Source: Stigmatella aurantiaca DW4/3-1 (GTDB lineage: Bacteria; Myxococcota; Myxococcia; Myxococcales; Myxococcaceae). From it: a stretch of DNA of 64,000 bases. Shown piece after piece: positions 10,619 through 21,979 of this stretch. Every line of letters begins with the position of its first letter. Position 1 is the stretch's first letter. The translations under genes and the position numbers were made by a program. The notes under the pieces were generated by a model. That model had not been told where the DNA came from. It saw only the letters and a list, made by a program, of their open reading frames with translations, and searched no databases. The stretch lies in the NCBI RefSeq assembly GCF_000165485.1, contig NC_014623.1:639501-703500 (forward strand), in the 5' to 3' direction.

Positions 10619-11388
10619 TTCTCCTCCTGGTGCCCAAACCCGCGGGCAATCACCTGCTCCATGGCGCGCTTCAAGTTCTCGGGCGTCACGGGGCCCGAGG
10701 CCAACCCATTGCCGCCTCGAATCACCTGGTCGCCCGCGATGGGCACCAACCAGACCGTCTTGGTCTGGTCTTTCTCGAAGCGCTCCGCCGTGCCCGCCTT
10801 GATGTCCAGCCGCCGCCCATACGCCCGGGCCCGGTCGAACACGAGGTCCTTGTTCGTCTCGATGAAGTGGTAGTGGCTGCCCACCTGGATGGGACGGTCC
10901 CCGCGGTTGACCACTTTCAGGCTGATGGCTTCCCGGCCCGGGTTGATCTCGATGGGCTCGGACTGGAAGAGCACCTGGCCCGGCGCCAACCGCGCCTCTT
11001 TCGTGGAGCGCTCCTGCGGCCAGCGCAGCGGCAGCACCGGCAGGAAGCTGCCGTAGAGGGCCAATGACATATCCCCTTGCTCGAGCTCGATGGGGTGCGG
11101 CACCGACACCAGCTTGGTGCCATCCGGGAAGGTCCCCTCGACCTGGACCTCCGAGACCATCTCCGGCACGCCCTCCATCACCTGCGCGCGGCCCAGCAGC
11201 TTGCGCCCCAGGTCCATCAGCTCGGGCACGCTCATCTGGCCATCGCGGATGAACTCGAGCAACTGGGTGGCGATGAGCGCCACCGCCTCGGGGTAGTTGA
11301 GTTGCAGCCCCCGCGCCAGACGTTTCTGAGCCAGGAAGCCCGCTTGGTGCAACATCAGCTTCTCGATGTCACGCGGCGACAGGTGCAT
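10615..11388 (-). CDS. ureAB: fused urease gamma-beta subunit (UreA-UreB)
   Basis: From ATG 11388 the product is 257 residues. Residues 1 to about 100 are the gamma subunit ([40 protein letters not shown]). Residues about 130-257 are the beta subunit ([37 protein letters not shown]). Gamma-beta fusions are known, for example in Helicobacter, so this is real and not an artefact. The frame is open for 14 further codons upstream, but homology begins at MHLSPRD and a GGAGGA sequence lies about five bases before that ATG. The stop overlaps the ureC start. Confidence 0.95.
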
Positions 11389-11484
11389 GGTCCTCCTCCA
11401 AGTCAAACCCTGCTGGCGGGAGCTACCCATCCAGGGCGTCGGGCCACTCTACCGCTTTCAACGCGCTGTGTTACGTTGTTTCGG

Positions 11485-12318
11485 TCAGTTGCCGTGAGCC
11501 CAGGGGTCATCGCCCAGCAGGGCGGGCAGAAAAGACAGCCAGTCCGTGGCCGTGTGCATCAGCAACTCGGGAGAGGTGGCTGCCGCCCGGAGGACCAGCC
11601 CATCGCTTCCGATGGGACTGGCGGAGCAGACGAGCGGAGCGCCTGGGGTGACGGGCAGGGTGCCCAAGCGTTCGGCGAGCGCCTCCCGGGCGGCGGCGGA
11701 CGCGGGCCCGACCAGGAGCACGGTTCCCAACGCATCGAACCGGCCCAGCCGCTCGGAGAGCGCTCCCTGGGCAGGATCAAGCAGCCACCGCTCGTCGAAC
11801 AACGCGCGGCCTTCCCGGGAGACACGGAGCGCAGAGGAGAAGTGGGCGAAGTCCCAGCGCTCGCCGGTGGCGCGGCGGCCCGTGGTGACGAGGTCCATCA
11901 GGATGAGCGAGGCGCCGGGGGCCAAGTGGATGTCCTGGTGTTGCTCGAACCGGGCGCCCGCGTAGCACGTGGTGGGATCCGGGACCAGCACGAGCAAGGC
12001 CCCCTTTTCCACCTGGGCGGACAGCACGCTCCGGCAGCCCTGGGGTGAGCGGTAGATCCGGGTGTTGCCCCGGCTGGACAGGAGGGCGGTGGCGCCCGCG
12101 GCCACGCGCATCTCCAAGGAGAGGTGGTCGCCATCCACCAGGCCGTCGCCGAACAGGCTGGTGTAGACCCAGGCGGCATGCCCGTGGTTGCGCGGTGTCA
12201 GCAACCGCATCGGGCTGTGGGCGAGGGCCGTGCTCACCACGGTGCGTGCCCCCACCCGCTCAAAGGCAAGCCGTGCCGCTCCTGGATGTCTGCCGCGAGC
12301 GGGCTGACTGTGAATCAT
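11485..12318 (-). CDS. ureD: urease accessory protein UreD (UreH)
   Basis: The 277-residue protein is the scaffold that binds apo-urease and recruits UreF and UreG. Recognisable UreD features include SRGNTRIYRSPQG, LLVLVPDPTTCYAGARFEQH and LILMDLVTTGRRATGERW. It is the first gene of the urease operon; a 96-base gap separates it from ureAB. The operon promoter must lie in the 172-base region shared with the divergent valS gene. Confidence 0.92.
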   Translation of the reverse strand: MIHSQPARGRHPGAARLAFERVGARTVVSTALAHSPMRLLTPRNHGHAAWVYTSLFGDGLVDGDHLSLEMRVAAGATALLSSRGNTRIYRSPQGCRSVLSAQVEKGALLVLVPDPTTCYAGARFEQHQDIHLAPGASLILMDLVTTGRRATGERWDFAHFSSALRVSREGRALFDERWLLDPAQGALSERLGRFDALGTVLLVGPASAAAREALAERLGTLPVTPGAPLVCSASPIGSDGLVLRAAATSPELLMHTATDWLSFLPALLGDDPWAHGN

Positions 12319-12490
12319 GGGCCGCGAGCCTGCCGCAAGCAGGGGGGAGAAGCCACGAATACGAGGGGGGGATGCGCCGGCGGAGGCCCTCGCGTGGTGG
12401 AATCAGGCGTCCTTCTTTGCCATCTTCGCGGCTCCCAAAAACAGGACCGCTGGCACTGCCTGGCGGGGTCGCCTTTCCGGTGAGTGTGCA
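12319..12490. promoter_or_regulatory. divergent promoter region, ureD / valS
   Basis: This 172-base gap lies between the start codons of ureD (minus) and valS (plus), so it must hold both promoters. The valS start is preceded by GGTGAG at a suitable distance. I see no Ni/Fur-type operator or riboswitch that I can name. T-box leaders are not expected in this phylum and none is visible. Confidence 0.4.
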
Positions 12491-15175
12491 ATGAAGACGT
12501 TCCGTTCCATCCATCTCGATCTCCTCCCGAAACACTTCGAGATGGGGCCTGTCGAGAAGCGCCTCGTGGAGTGGTGGGAGGCGGAAGGCCTCTACCGCTA
12601 CGATCCGTCTCGGCCGCGCGAAGAGACCTTCGTGGTGGACACCCCCCCTCCCACCGTCTCGGGCTCGCTGCACGTAGGCCACATCTTCAGCTACACGCAT
12701 ACGGACATCACCGCCCGCTTCCAGCGCATGCTGGGCAAGAACATCTTCTACCCCATGGGTTGGGACGACAATGGCTTGCCCACGGAGCGCCGGGTGCAGA
12801 ATTACTTCCACGTGCGCGCCGACGTGAATGCGCCGCATGTGCCAGACCTGCAACTGGAGCAGGCCTCGGCCGACACGGCCAAGCAGCCCGCGCGGTTGGT
12901 GTCCCGCCCCAACTTCATCAAGCTTTGCAACCAGGTGACCCGGGAGGACGAGAAGGCCTTCAAGTCGCTGTGGAGCAGCATTGGCCTGTCGGTGGACTGG
13001 GAGGCGGAGTACGCCACCATCGATGATCACAGCCGCCAGGTCGCGCAGCTCTCCTTCCTGGACCTGTACGAGAAGGGCCACGTCTACTCGGTGGACGCCC
13101 CCACGATGTGGGACGTGGATTTCCAGACCGCCGTGGCCCAGGCGGAGGTGGAGGATCGGCCGCAGGCGGGCGCGTTCCACCCCATCGAGTTCGCGGTGGA
13201 AGGCTCGGACGCGCGCTTCACCATCGCCACCACGCGTCCGGAACTGCTGGCCGCCTGCGTCGGCGTCACCGCGCACCCCGAGGACGAACGCTACAAGGCC
13301 CTCTTCGGCAAGCGCGCCATCACGCCGCTGTTCCGTGTGCCGGTGCCCATCTTCCCCAGTGAGCTGGCGGACCCGACCAAGGGCACGGGCATCCTCATGG
13401 TGTGCACCTTCGGCGACGCCACGGACGTGCACTGGTGGCGGCAGATGAAGCTGCCGCTGCGGCAGATCATCGGGCGGAACGGGCGGTTGCTGCCGCTCAC
13501 CTTCGGGGCTCCGGGGTGGGAGAGCCTGGATGGGGCGGCGGCGCAGACCTTCTACGCCGGGATTCAGGGCAAGACGGTCAAGCAGGCGCGGACGGCCATG
13601 GTGGAGTTGCTGCGCCGGGAGGATGGGGCGGCCCGCCCGGGACTGGGGGCTCCGCTGCTCGGCGAGCCCAAGCCCATCGAGCGCGATGTGAAGTTCTTCG
13701 AGAAAGGAGATCTGCCGCTCGAGTTCATCTCCACGCGCCAGTGGTTTGTCCGCTTGATGGACAAGAAGGAGCAGCTCCTCGCCTACGGTGCGCGGGTGAA
13801 GTGGCACCCGGAGCACATGGGGACCCGCTACCGCAACTGGACGGAGAACCTGCAACTCGACTGGTGTATCAGCCGCCAGCGTTACTTCGGGGTGCAGTTC
13901 CCCGTGTGGTACGCGTTGGACCAAGAAGGCCGGCCCCTGTACGACAAGCCCCTCCTGGCCTCGCGCGAGCGGCTCCCGGTGGATCCCACGGTGGACGTGC
14001 CGCAAGGCTATCAAGCCGCCCAGCGGGGGCAGCCCCACGGCTTCGTCGCGGAGACGGATGTCTTCGACACCTGGTTCACCAGCTCCTTGACGCCCCAGAT
14101 CGCCACCGGCTGGCCGATGGACGCGGAGCGCCACCGCAAGCTGTTCCCCGCGGACATCCGCCCCCAGAGCCACGAGATCATCCGCACCTGGGCCTTCTAC
14201 ACCGTCGCCAAGGCGATGCTGCACGAGGACACCATCCCCTGGCGCGACGTGCTCATCTCCGGGTGGGTGCTCGATCCCGACCGCAAGAAGATGTCGAAGA
14301 GCCGCGGCAACGTCGTCACGCCCACGCACCTCATCGAGGCTTACGGCGCGGACGCGGTGCGCTACTGGTCTGCCTCGGCGCGGCTGGGCGTGGACACCGC
14401 CTTCGATGAGAAGGTCTTCAAGGTGGGCAAGCGGCTGGTCACCAAGCTCTTCAACGCGAGCAAGTATGTGGTGAGCCAGACAGCCCAGGTGCATCCCGTG
14501 ACCCACGAGCTGGACCGGGCCTTCCTGTGGAAGCTGGCCGCGCTGGTGGAGCAGGTCACGGCGTCCCACCAGCAGTTCGAGTTCGCGGCGGGCCTGGCCG
14601 CGACCGAGAGCTTCTTCTGGTCGGCCTTCACGGACACCTACCTGGAACTGGTCAAGACGCGCGCGAGGGAGGGGGCTGCGGGAGGCGAGCCGGCGCGCGG
14701 CTCGGCGGTGGCCTCGCTGAGGCTGGGGTTGGAGGTGCTGCTGCGGTTGTTCGCACCGGTGCTGCCCTTCATCACCGAGGAGGTCTGGAGGTGGGCCTTC
14801 GCGGAGGAGTCGGGCCACAAGAGCATCCACCGCGCCCCTTGGCCCCAGGCGGGGCTGTTCGCGGGCATCGACAAGCCAGCCCACCCGGGCAGCTTCGCCA
14901 CGGCCGAGGCCGCGCTTCAGGCCGCCAACAAGCGCAAGAGCGAGTTGGGGGCGGGCGTGGGCCGGGGGTTCTCCATGCTGAAGCTGGCGGCGAATCCGGC
15001 CACGCTCCAGAGCCTGCGGTTGGTGCAGGAGGACGTGTTGTCCGCGATCCGCTGCCCGCAGGTGGAGCTGGTGGCGAAGGCAGAGCTGGCGGACAGCGCC
15101 GTCGAGGTTCTCGACGCCGTGCTCGCGCCCCCGACGGAGAAGGGCGCCGAGGGGGGCGGTTCCTCCGAGTCCTGA
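12491..15175 (+). CDS. valS: valyl-tRNA synthetase, archaeal/rickettsial type
   Basis: The 894-residue class I synthetase charges tRNA-Val. The HIGH motif is HVGH (residues 61-64, in PPTVSGSLHVGHIFSYTHTD) and the KMSKS loop is at residues 600-604 (KKMSKSRGNV). The editing/CP1 domain and C-terminal anticodon-binding helices follow. The block GWDDNGLPTERRVQ, in place of the GTDHAGIATQ seen in typical bacterial ValS, places it with the archaeal and rickettsial lineage of the enzyme. The ATG at 12491 is chosen from homology; about 58 upstream in-frame codons do not align. It stands alone, divergent from urease. Confidence 0.95.
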   Translation: MKTFRSIHLDLLPKHFEMGPVEKRLVEWWEAEGLYRYDPSRPREETFVVDTPPPTVSGSLHVGHIFSYTHTDITARFQRMLGKNIFYPMGWDDNGLPTERRVQNYFHVRADVNAPHVPDLQLEQASADTAKQPARLVSRPNFIKLCNQVTREDEKAFKSLWSSIGLSVDWEAEYATIDDHSRQVAQLSFLDLYEKGHVYSVDAPTMWDVDFQTAVAQAEVEDRPQAGAFHPIEFAVEGSDARFTIATTRPELLAACVGVTAHPEDERYKALFGKRAITPLFRVPVPIFPSELADPTKGTGILMVCTFGDATDVHWWRQMKLPLRQIIGRNGRLLPLTFGAPGWESLDGAAAQTFYAGIQGKTVKQARTAMVELLRREDGAARPGLGAPLLGEPKPIERDVKFFEKGDLPLEFISTRQWFVRLMDKKEQLLAYGARVKWHPEHMGTRYRNWTENLQLDWCISRQRYFGVQFPVWYALDQEGRPLYDKPLLASRERLPVDPTVDVPQGYQAAQRGQPHGFVAETDVFDTWFTSSLTPQIATGWPMDAERHRKLFPADIRPQSHEIIRTWAFYTVAKAMLHEDTIPWRDVLISGWVLDPDRKKMSKSRGNVVTPTHLIEAYGADAVRYWSASARLGVDTAFDEKVFKVGKRLVTKLFNASKYVVSQTAQVHPVTHELDRAFLWKLAALVEQVTASHQQFEFAAGLAATESFFWSAFTDTYLELVKTRAREGAAGGEPARGSAVASLRLGLEVLLRLFAPVLPFITEEVWRWAFAEESGHKSIHRAPWPQAGLFAGIDKPAHPGSFATAEAALQAANKRKSELGAGVGRGFSMLKLAANPATLQSLRLVQEDVLSAIRCPQVELVAKAELADSAVEVLDAVLAPPTEKGAEGGGSSES

Positions 15176-15187
15176 GCGCGGGAGGGC

Positions 15188-15216
15188 GGGGGCGCCACTC
15201 CAGGAGGAGGGCGCCC
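15188..15216. terminator. GC-rich hairpin between convergent valS and POT transporter genes
   Basis: GGGCGCC (15190-15196) pairs with GGCGCCC (15210-15216) around a 13-base loop in the 51-base gap between two convergent genes. It could act as a bidirectional terminator. No T-run follows. Confidence 0.4.
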
Positions 15217-15226
15217 GTCCGCCGGG

Positions 15227-17269
<2,043 letters not shown>

Positions 17270-17294
17270 GTCAGGTGGAGGGAGAGCCTTCCGC

Positions 17295-18644
17295 TCAGCG
17301 GCGCGAGAGCCGCATGGAGATGCCCGGCTCGGCGGTCACGAAGAGCCGCGCGACGAGCCGGGGCTCATACCCGGGCTCGCTGTTCAGCCGGAACCGTTGC
17401 AACAGCATCGCGATGATCATCTGCGCCTCGGTCCTGGCGAGGTGCGCGCCAATACAGATTCGCGGTCCGGCGCCAAAGGGGAGATAGGCGAACCGGTGCC
17501 TCCCCTCGGAGCGCTCCGGGCTAAACCGCTCGGGCTCGAAGTGGTCCGGGTTCGGCCAGAGCCGGGGATTGCGGTGGAGCGCCCACTGGCACACGAAGAT
17601 GTTGGAGCCCGCGGGAATCACATAGTCGTTGTGCTTCAGCTCCCGGACGGAGGTGCGGCTCATGGCGAAGGTCGGGGGGTAGATGCGCAAGGCCTCTTCG
17701 AAGCTCCACCGGGCGTAGTTCAGCTGGGGCAGGTCTTCGTTCGTGACCATGCGGCCATTGCCGAGGACGGCGTCCCGCTCCTCGTCCACCCGCTTCAGCG
17801 CCTCGGGGTGCTTGGACAGCAGATAGAACGTGAAGGCGAGGCCGTTCGCCGTGGTGTCATGTCCCGCCAGGAAGAGGTTCATGAGCTCGTGACGGAGCTG
17901 CTCGTCGCTCATCCCCTCGCCCGTCTCCTCGTCCACGGCGCTCATGTACATCGCGAGCAGATCCTTGCGGTCGTGGTTCCCGCTCTTCCGCCGCTCGGCG
18001 ATGATGCCGTAGATGATGGAGTCCAGGGTGCCCCGGGCCTTCTGATACTCGCGGTTCTTCCGGGTGGGGATGAACTCGGGCAGGGGCATCATCGACCACA
18101 GCAAGTGGACCGAATAGCGCTGCAAGACATCGAGGTTCTCGATGATTTCATCCGCGCGCGAGCTGACGTCCGTCGAGAACAGACAGAGCAGCACGATGCG
18201 GAGCGTCAGGCGCTTCATCTCCCCGGTGACGTCGATCGTCTCTCCGGCGCGTGCCTCCCATTCGACGATGGCCTCCGCGATCGCCTTTTGCATGATGCCT
18301 TCGAAGGTGGCGATGCTGGCGCGGCTGAAGGCCGGGTTGGCCATCCGCCGCTGGCGCTTCCAGGGGTCGCCCGACAAGGTCGAGAGCCCTGCGCCGATGG
18401 CGGGGCTCAGCTTCTTCATGACCTTGGGGCTCTTGGTGAAATACTCCTCCGCGTCCAGCAGGATGGTCTTCACCAGCTCTGGCTCGGAGATGAGATAGGT
18501 ATCCACCCCTGGCATGTAGACGACGTCTCCATAGTCCCGGGTGAGGCGGCTGATGAGGGGCAGGGGATTGCGCAACATCTCGGGAGCGACCCCCAGGAGT
18601 GGCCATCCCTTCGGAGCGGGAATCTTCGTCGCAGTGGTTTGCAT
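17295..18644 (-). CDS. cytochrome P450 monooxygenase
   Basis: The 449-residue soluble P450 has the I-helix oxygen-binding motif AGHDTT (260-265), the ExxR pair E317/R320 (EEALR), PERF in the meander (371-374) and the haem loop FGAGPRICIG with ligand Cys397. There is no N-terminal membrane anchor. Overall it resembles the CYP102/CYP4-like bacterial clade that often oxidises fatty-acid-like or polyketide substrates. No redox partner is encoded nearby. It follows the SCP2-JmjC gene after 39 bases and precedes the transporter by 25 bases, so it is likely a tailoring oxidase of the cluster. Confidence 0.93.
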   Translation of the reverse strand: MQTTATKIPAPKGWPLLGVAPEMLRNPLPLISRLTRDYGDVVYMPGVDTYLISEPELVKTILLDAEEYFTKSPKVMKKLSPAIGAGLSTLSGDPWKRQRRMANPAFSRASIATFEGIMQKAIAEAIVEWEARAGETIDVTGEMKRLTLRIVLLCLFSTDVSSRADEIIENLDVLQRYSVHLLWSMMPLPEFIPTRKNREYQKARGTLDSIIYGIIAERRKSGNHDRKDLLAMYMSAVDEETGEGMSDEQLRHELMNLFLAGHDTTANGLAFTFYLLSKHPEALKRVDEERDAVLGNGRMVTNEDLPQLNYARWSFEEALRIYPPTFAMSRTSVRELKHNDYVIPAGSNIFVCQWALHRNPRLWPNPDHFEPERFSPERSEGRHRFAYLPFGAGPRICIGAHLARTEAQMIIAMLLQRFRLNSEPGYEPRLVARLFVTAEPGISMRLSRR

Positions 18645-18683
18645 GTGAGTTCTCTCTTGCTCAAGCAGGGGTTGGGGTGGTCA

Positions 18684-19925
18684 TCACGCTTCGGCATTGC
18701 CCCCCGAGTGTTGGGCTCCGCGGCTCGTGAGGACGCGCGGAGTCTGATTCACGGCGAAGAAGTTGACGGAGAACGACATGTCCAGGGCGCGGACATAATG
18801 CCACCATCCCGCGGGCAGGAAGATCATTTCTCCCGGCCGGAGCTCGCAATCGATGTGCCGGGCGTGGCGCAGCTCGGGGAACTTCTCGAAGTCCGGAGCG
18901 CTGACATCGACATCACTCGCCTCGTAGAAGGGATTGCCATCCACGCGGCGCGGGTACAGGAAGCGCGACTGGTCCGGGGAAAAGAGCCGCAAGTGCTTGC
19001 GGCCCCATACCTGGGCAAGGAAGTTGTCGATGAGATCCCGGTGCACGTGGGAGACCGTCCCGGACGGGCCCAGCCAGAGCTTGGGCCGGATGAAGGCTTC
19101 CGGACGGAAGAAGGGCGGGTACTCGATGAGCTCCATGAGGCTGGCGTCCAGGGAGTTGGCGGTGAGGTAGGGTGGAAGCTCACCGGGCGCCAGCGGAGGG
19201 GGATTGAGCAGGACCGTGTCGATGTACTCGCGCAGGGTCATCTGCACGTACGTGCGTCCGGAGGTGGTGCGCTCCTGGGACGCGGTGGGCCGGGCCGTCT
19301 GGGGGGCAGGCTCCGTGCTCGCGGGCCGCACGAAGATGGACATGGGAAGCTCACCGAAAGTGTCCCGGAGGGTGTGCGGCGTGAACGACGACGCCCTCCA
19401 ACGCTTCACGGGCCCCTCGACGATGACGGGCTGGCCGCAAGAGGCGAAGTGGCGCTCGAACTCTTCCCGCGAGAGATCCTTCACGCGCTGGATCTCGGTC
19501 ACGTTGTCGAGCTTGCGCCCTGACGCCTCGATGGCCGCGATGCTCTCCGGCGTCACGTGCCATTCGACGAGCAGGAGCAGCAACAACCGCTGCACCGCCG
19601 GAAAGGGGAGAGGGTTTCCCTGCCCATCGCTCAGGCGCAGCCTTCCCGTCGTGAAGGTGGTCAGGGGATCCTGCTGCCCCGACAGCAGGAGCAGGTGGTC
19701 CCGCAAGGAGATCGACAGCCGGGTGGTGGGGGCGGGATGACGGCCCCGGTGGACGCGCGGCGGCTGGTCCGAGCTGGTGGACAGATAGCAGTCTTCCCCG
19801 GGAGCATCGCTGAACTCCCACTGGTACACGGCGGTGGCCGTGCTCAGGCTGTCGTTGCGGAGCCGTGCGGCCCGGCTCTCGAAAAGACGGCTGGGCTCCG
19901 TGTGGTGTGTCGGGGTCTGGTTCAT
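18684..19925 (-). CDS. SCP2-like lipid-binding domain fused to a JmjC/cupin-8 oxygenase
   Basis: The product is 413 residues. Residues about 30-120 look like an SCP2 sterol-carrier fold (VYQWEFSD, then SISLRDHLLLLSGQQDPLTT and FTTGRLRLSDGQG). Residues about 145-395 are a JmjC/cupin-8 domain with the iron-binding triad H295, D297 (SHVHRDLIDN) and H376 (PAGWWHYV). Such enzymes are Fe(II)/2-oxoglutarate hydroxylases. The fusion suggests a hydrophobic or lipid-like substrate, which is inference. The ATG overlaps the TGA of the upstream radical SAM gene by four bases, so co-production is near certain. Confidence 0.82.
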   Translation of the reverse strand: MNQTPTHHTEPSRLFESRAARLRNDSLSTATAVYQWEFSDAPGEDCYLSTSSDQPPRVHRGRHPAPTTRLSISLRDHLLLLSGQQDPLTTFTTGRLRLSDGQGNPLPFPAVQRLLLLLLVEWHVTPESIAAIEASGRKLDNVTEIQRVKDLSREEFERHFASCGQPVIVEGPVKRWRASSFTPHTLRDTFGELPMSIFVRPASTEPAPQTARPTASQERTTSGRTYVQMTLREYIDTVLLNPPPLAPGELPPYLTANSLDASLMELIEYPPFFRPEAFIRPKLWLGPSGTVSHVHRDLIDNFLAQVWGRKHLRLFSPDQSRFLYPRRVDGNPFYEASDVDVSAPDFEKFPELRHARHIDCELRPGEMIFLPAGWWHYVRALDMSFSVNFFAVNQTPRVLTSRGAQHSGGNAEA

Positions 19926-21979
19926 GGGGCGCGTTCCAGTTCGCGGGGAGGGGTTCCGTCCTGGAGTGGATCAAAGAGAAGCTCTTTGTACTCGGGCCGG
20001 ATGAGGATGTTGTTCGCGTAGATCAACCACTCCACATACAGGAGTTCGAGCGACTCGGATGACGCCGAGAGCGTGGCCGCCACCTCGCGCAGGAGTTGCT
20101 CGGTGGAGGCATGCTTCCGGTACAGGAGTTCGGCCAAACGGTATTCAGACAGGGTGGAGTGCCCGCGAGCATCATGGGGCACTTCCAGCAGCTTCAGCAC
20201 CGGGAACACCTGCTCGCGGTGTTGGGTGAAGATGTGGTCGAGCGCGCATGCCACGGCGAGCTGGGCGGCCGGTTTCTCCTCCGGGTTGGGAGAGAACAGG
20301 CGTCTCAGGAGCAGCTTGCCTGGGTCCAAACGCAACCGCTCGAGCAGCGCGAGGGCTGGGGGCGAGTGGGCGATGCTTTGGGTGTCCACGGTGGGCTGGC
20401 GGCGCAGGGCGCCCGTCCACCACCCGAGGAACGCGTCCATGGAGGTCTTGTTGGCGATGAACCAGCACCAGTCCTTGCGTGCCCGGTGGGCGACCGACAT
20501 GAAGGTGCTGCCGACGTAGGCGAAAAAGTCGAGGATCGCCTCGGGCGAGCCCAGGCGGTCCATCAAGAATTTGGGGTAATGGAACGTGGGCCACGTGACG
20601 TCTACCGGGCGCTCACCCGCGCGGTCGAAGGAGACGAGGGTTCCGTCCGGGCCGGAGATATAGCCGCCACCGATGTCGAAGACGCGGGTGCTGGAGATGA
20701 CGTGGCCCGTCTTGTACTTCTCCCTCAACCCCTCTGCTTCAATCCTCCGCAGGGAGTTCCGGATGGTCGCTTCGTCGGAGTACGCGTTTCCCAGGAAGAG
20801 TGACACGAAGCTGCCCAGCTCCTTGGGGGTGCGCGTGGCGAGCTGCGCCCGGAGCTTCTCGTCCGGGGTGAAGAGAGGCTGCCCCGGTGCCGCGGCCTCC
20901 TCCTCGGAGAGCGTCTGCATCGCCTTGAGAAACGAGACCGCGTGGTGCGAGCGGTAGGGCACCCGGGCGCGCTTGAGGTTGTCATCGTCGAGCGACAGGA
21001 CGTCATTCAGGGCTCCGACGTACCCGGCCCGGAAGAGCATCCGGAGATCCGCCTCGGGGATCATCGGGAGGCTGTAGCCCGACCACTCGATGGGGTGATG
21101 GGGACGCTTCTCGTTGAGCTTGAGGATCCGCTCCGCCAGCGTGAGGGCGAAGTCGCTGCCGCCGATGTTCATCTCGGAGGTGACGAACCAGAACCGCGTG
21201 AGGTTGTGCCGCAGCAGGAACTCCACCTCGTCCATGACGACATCCAGGCTTCGGTAGGAGATGCGCCGGCCCTTCACGTGCGGTTCGGTGCAGAAGTAGC
21301 ACCGGTAGGGGCAGCCGCGCGCCACCTCCACGGCGATGGTGGGGGGATTGCGCCCATAGAGCTGCGCGTGGCCGTAGAAGCGGACCATCTCGCCGACGAT
21401 CTCATCCGTGTACTCGCGCTCCTGGGAGGGATTGGCGTAGATGCGCTCGTTGGCCTGATAGCCACGCGTGTCCCGGTAGATGAGGTTGCTGACCGACTCG
21501 AGATGACGGCCGGCGACCACATTCTCGAACTGGGTGAAGAAATCATCGGGGCAACCCTGCACGCCGTAATCCACCTGGAGGCGCTCGAAGAGCCGCTGGG
21601 CGTGTGTGGTGAAGCCGAAGCCTCCCAGGATGATGGGGGCCCGCGTGAGCCGCCTCAGGTGCTCGATGAGAAGCTGGCTGTCATCGACCGGGAAGAAATC
21701 GCGGCTGGGTGTGCCGTGCCGCTCATTCTTGTTGTAGTCGCCGAGGACGAGGCTGTCTCCCTGCCTCAGGTGGATGCCGACCATCCTCGGACGATCGGTC
21801 TCGATGACCGAGCGCAGCATCGGCTCCCAGAGTTCCTTGCGGACATCGAGCATGTCCATCCGCTTGACGGACAGCCCCGACCTGCGCGCCACGGCACTGA
21901 CCTGCACGAAGGCATACGGAAAGATCGGACGCCAGGGCAGGTTCGAGCAGTTGAGCAGCAGCAGGTCGACACCGGTCAT
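19922..21979 (-). CDS. B12-binding-type radical SAM enzyme with long C-terminal extension
   Basis: The 685-residue product has an N-terminal Rossmann-like region of the B12-binding type (residues about 5-170, with LRRLTRAPIILGGFGFTTHA). The radical SAM cluster motif is C223, C227, C230 (RGCPYRCYFC). After the core barrel about 250-300 residues follow that I cannot assign. Class B radical SAM enzymes methylate unactivated carbons or perform other cobalamin-assisted radical chemistry. The start at 21979 is chosen because its ATG overlaps the TGA of the glutamate-cysteine ligase gene; another ATG lies four codons upstream. The stop also overlaps the next start. Confidence 0.88.
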   Translation of the reverse strand: MTGVDLLLLNCSNLPWRPIFPYAFVQVSAVARRSGLSVKRMDMLDVRKELWEPMLRSVIETDRPRMVGIHLRQGDSLVLGDYNKNERHGTPSRDFFPVDDSQLLIEHLRRLTRAPIILGGFGFTTHAQRLFERLQVDYGVQGCPDDFFTQFENVVAGRHLESVSNLIYRDTRGYQANERIYANPSQEREYTDEIVGEMVRFYGHAQLYGRNPPTIAVEVARGCPYRCYFCTEPHVKGRRISYRSLDVVMDEVEFLLRHNLTRFWFVTSEMNIGGSDFALTLAERILKLNEKRPHHPIEWSGYSLPMIPEADLRMLFRAGYVGALNDVLSLDDDNLKRARVPYRSHHAVSFLKAMQTLSEEEAAAPGQPLFTPDEKLRAQLATRTPKELGSFVSLFLGNAYSDEATIRNSLRRIEAEGLREKYKTGHVISSTRVFDIGGGYISGPDGTLVSFDRAGERPVDVTWPTFHYPKFLMDRLGSPEAILDFFAYVGSTFMSVAHRARKDWCWFIANKTSMDAFLGWWTGALRRQPTVDTQSIAHSPPALALLERLRLDPGKLLLRRLFSPNPEEKPAAQLAVACALDHIFTQHREQVFPVLKLLEVPHDARGHSTLSEYRLAELLYRKHASTEQLLREVAATLSASSESLELLYVEWLIYANNILIRPEYKELLFDPLQDGTPPRELERAP

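Noticed and set aside
12260..14884. Very long minus-strand open frame (874 codons) opposite valS
   Set aside because: It is antisense to a gene with clear HIGH and KMSKS motifs, and its translation is Arg/Leu/His-rich with no domain. Long antisense frames are normal in high-GC DNA.
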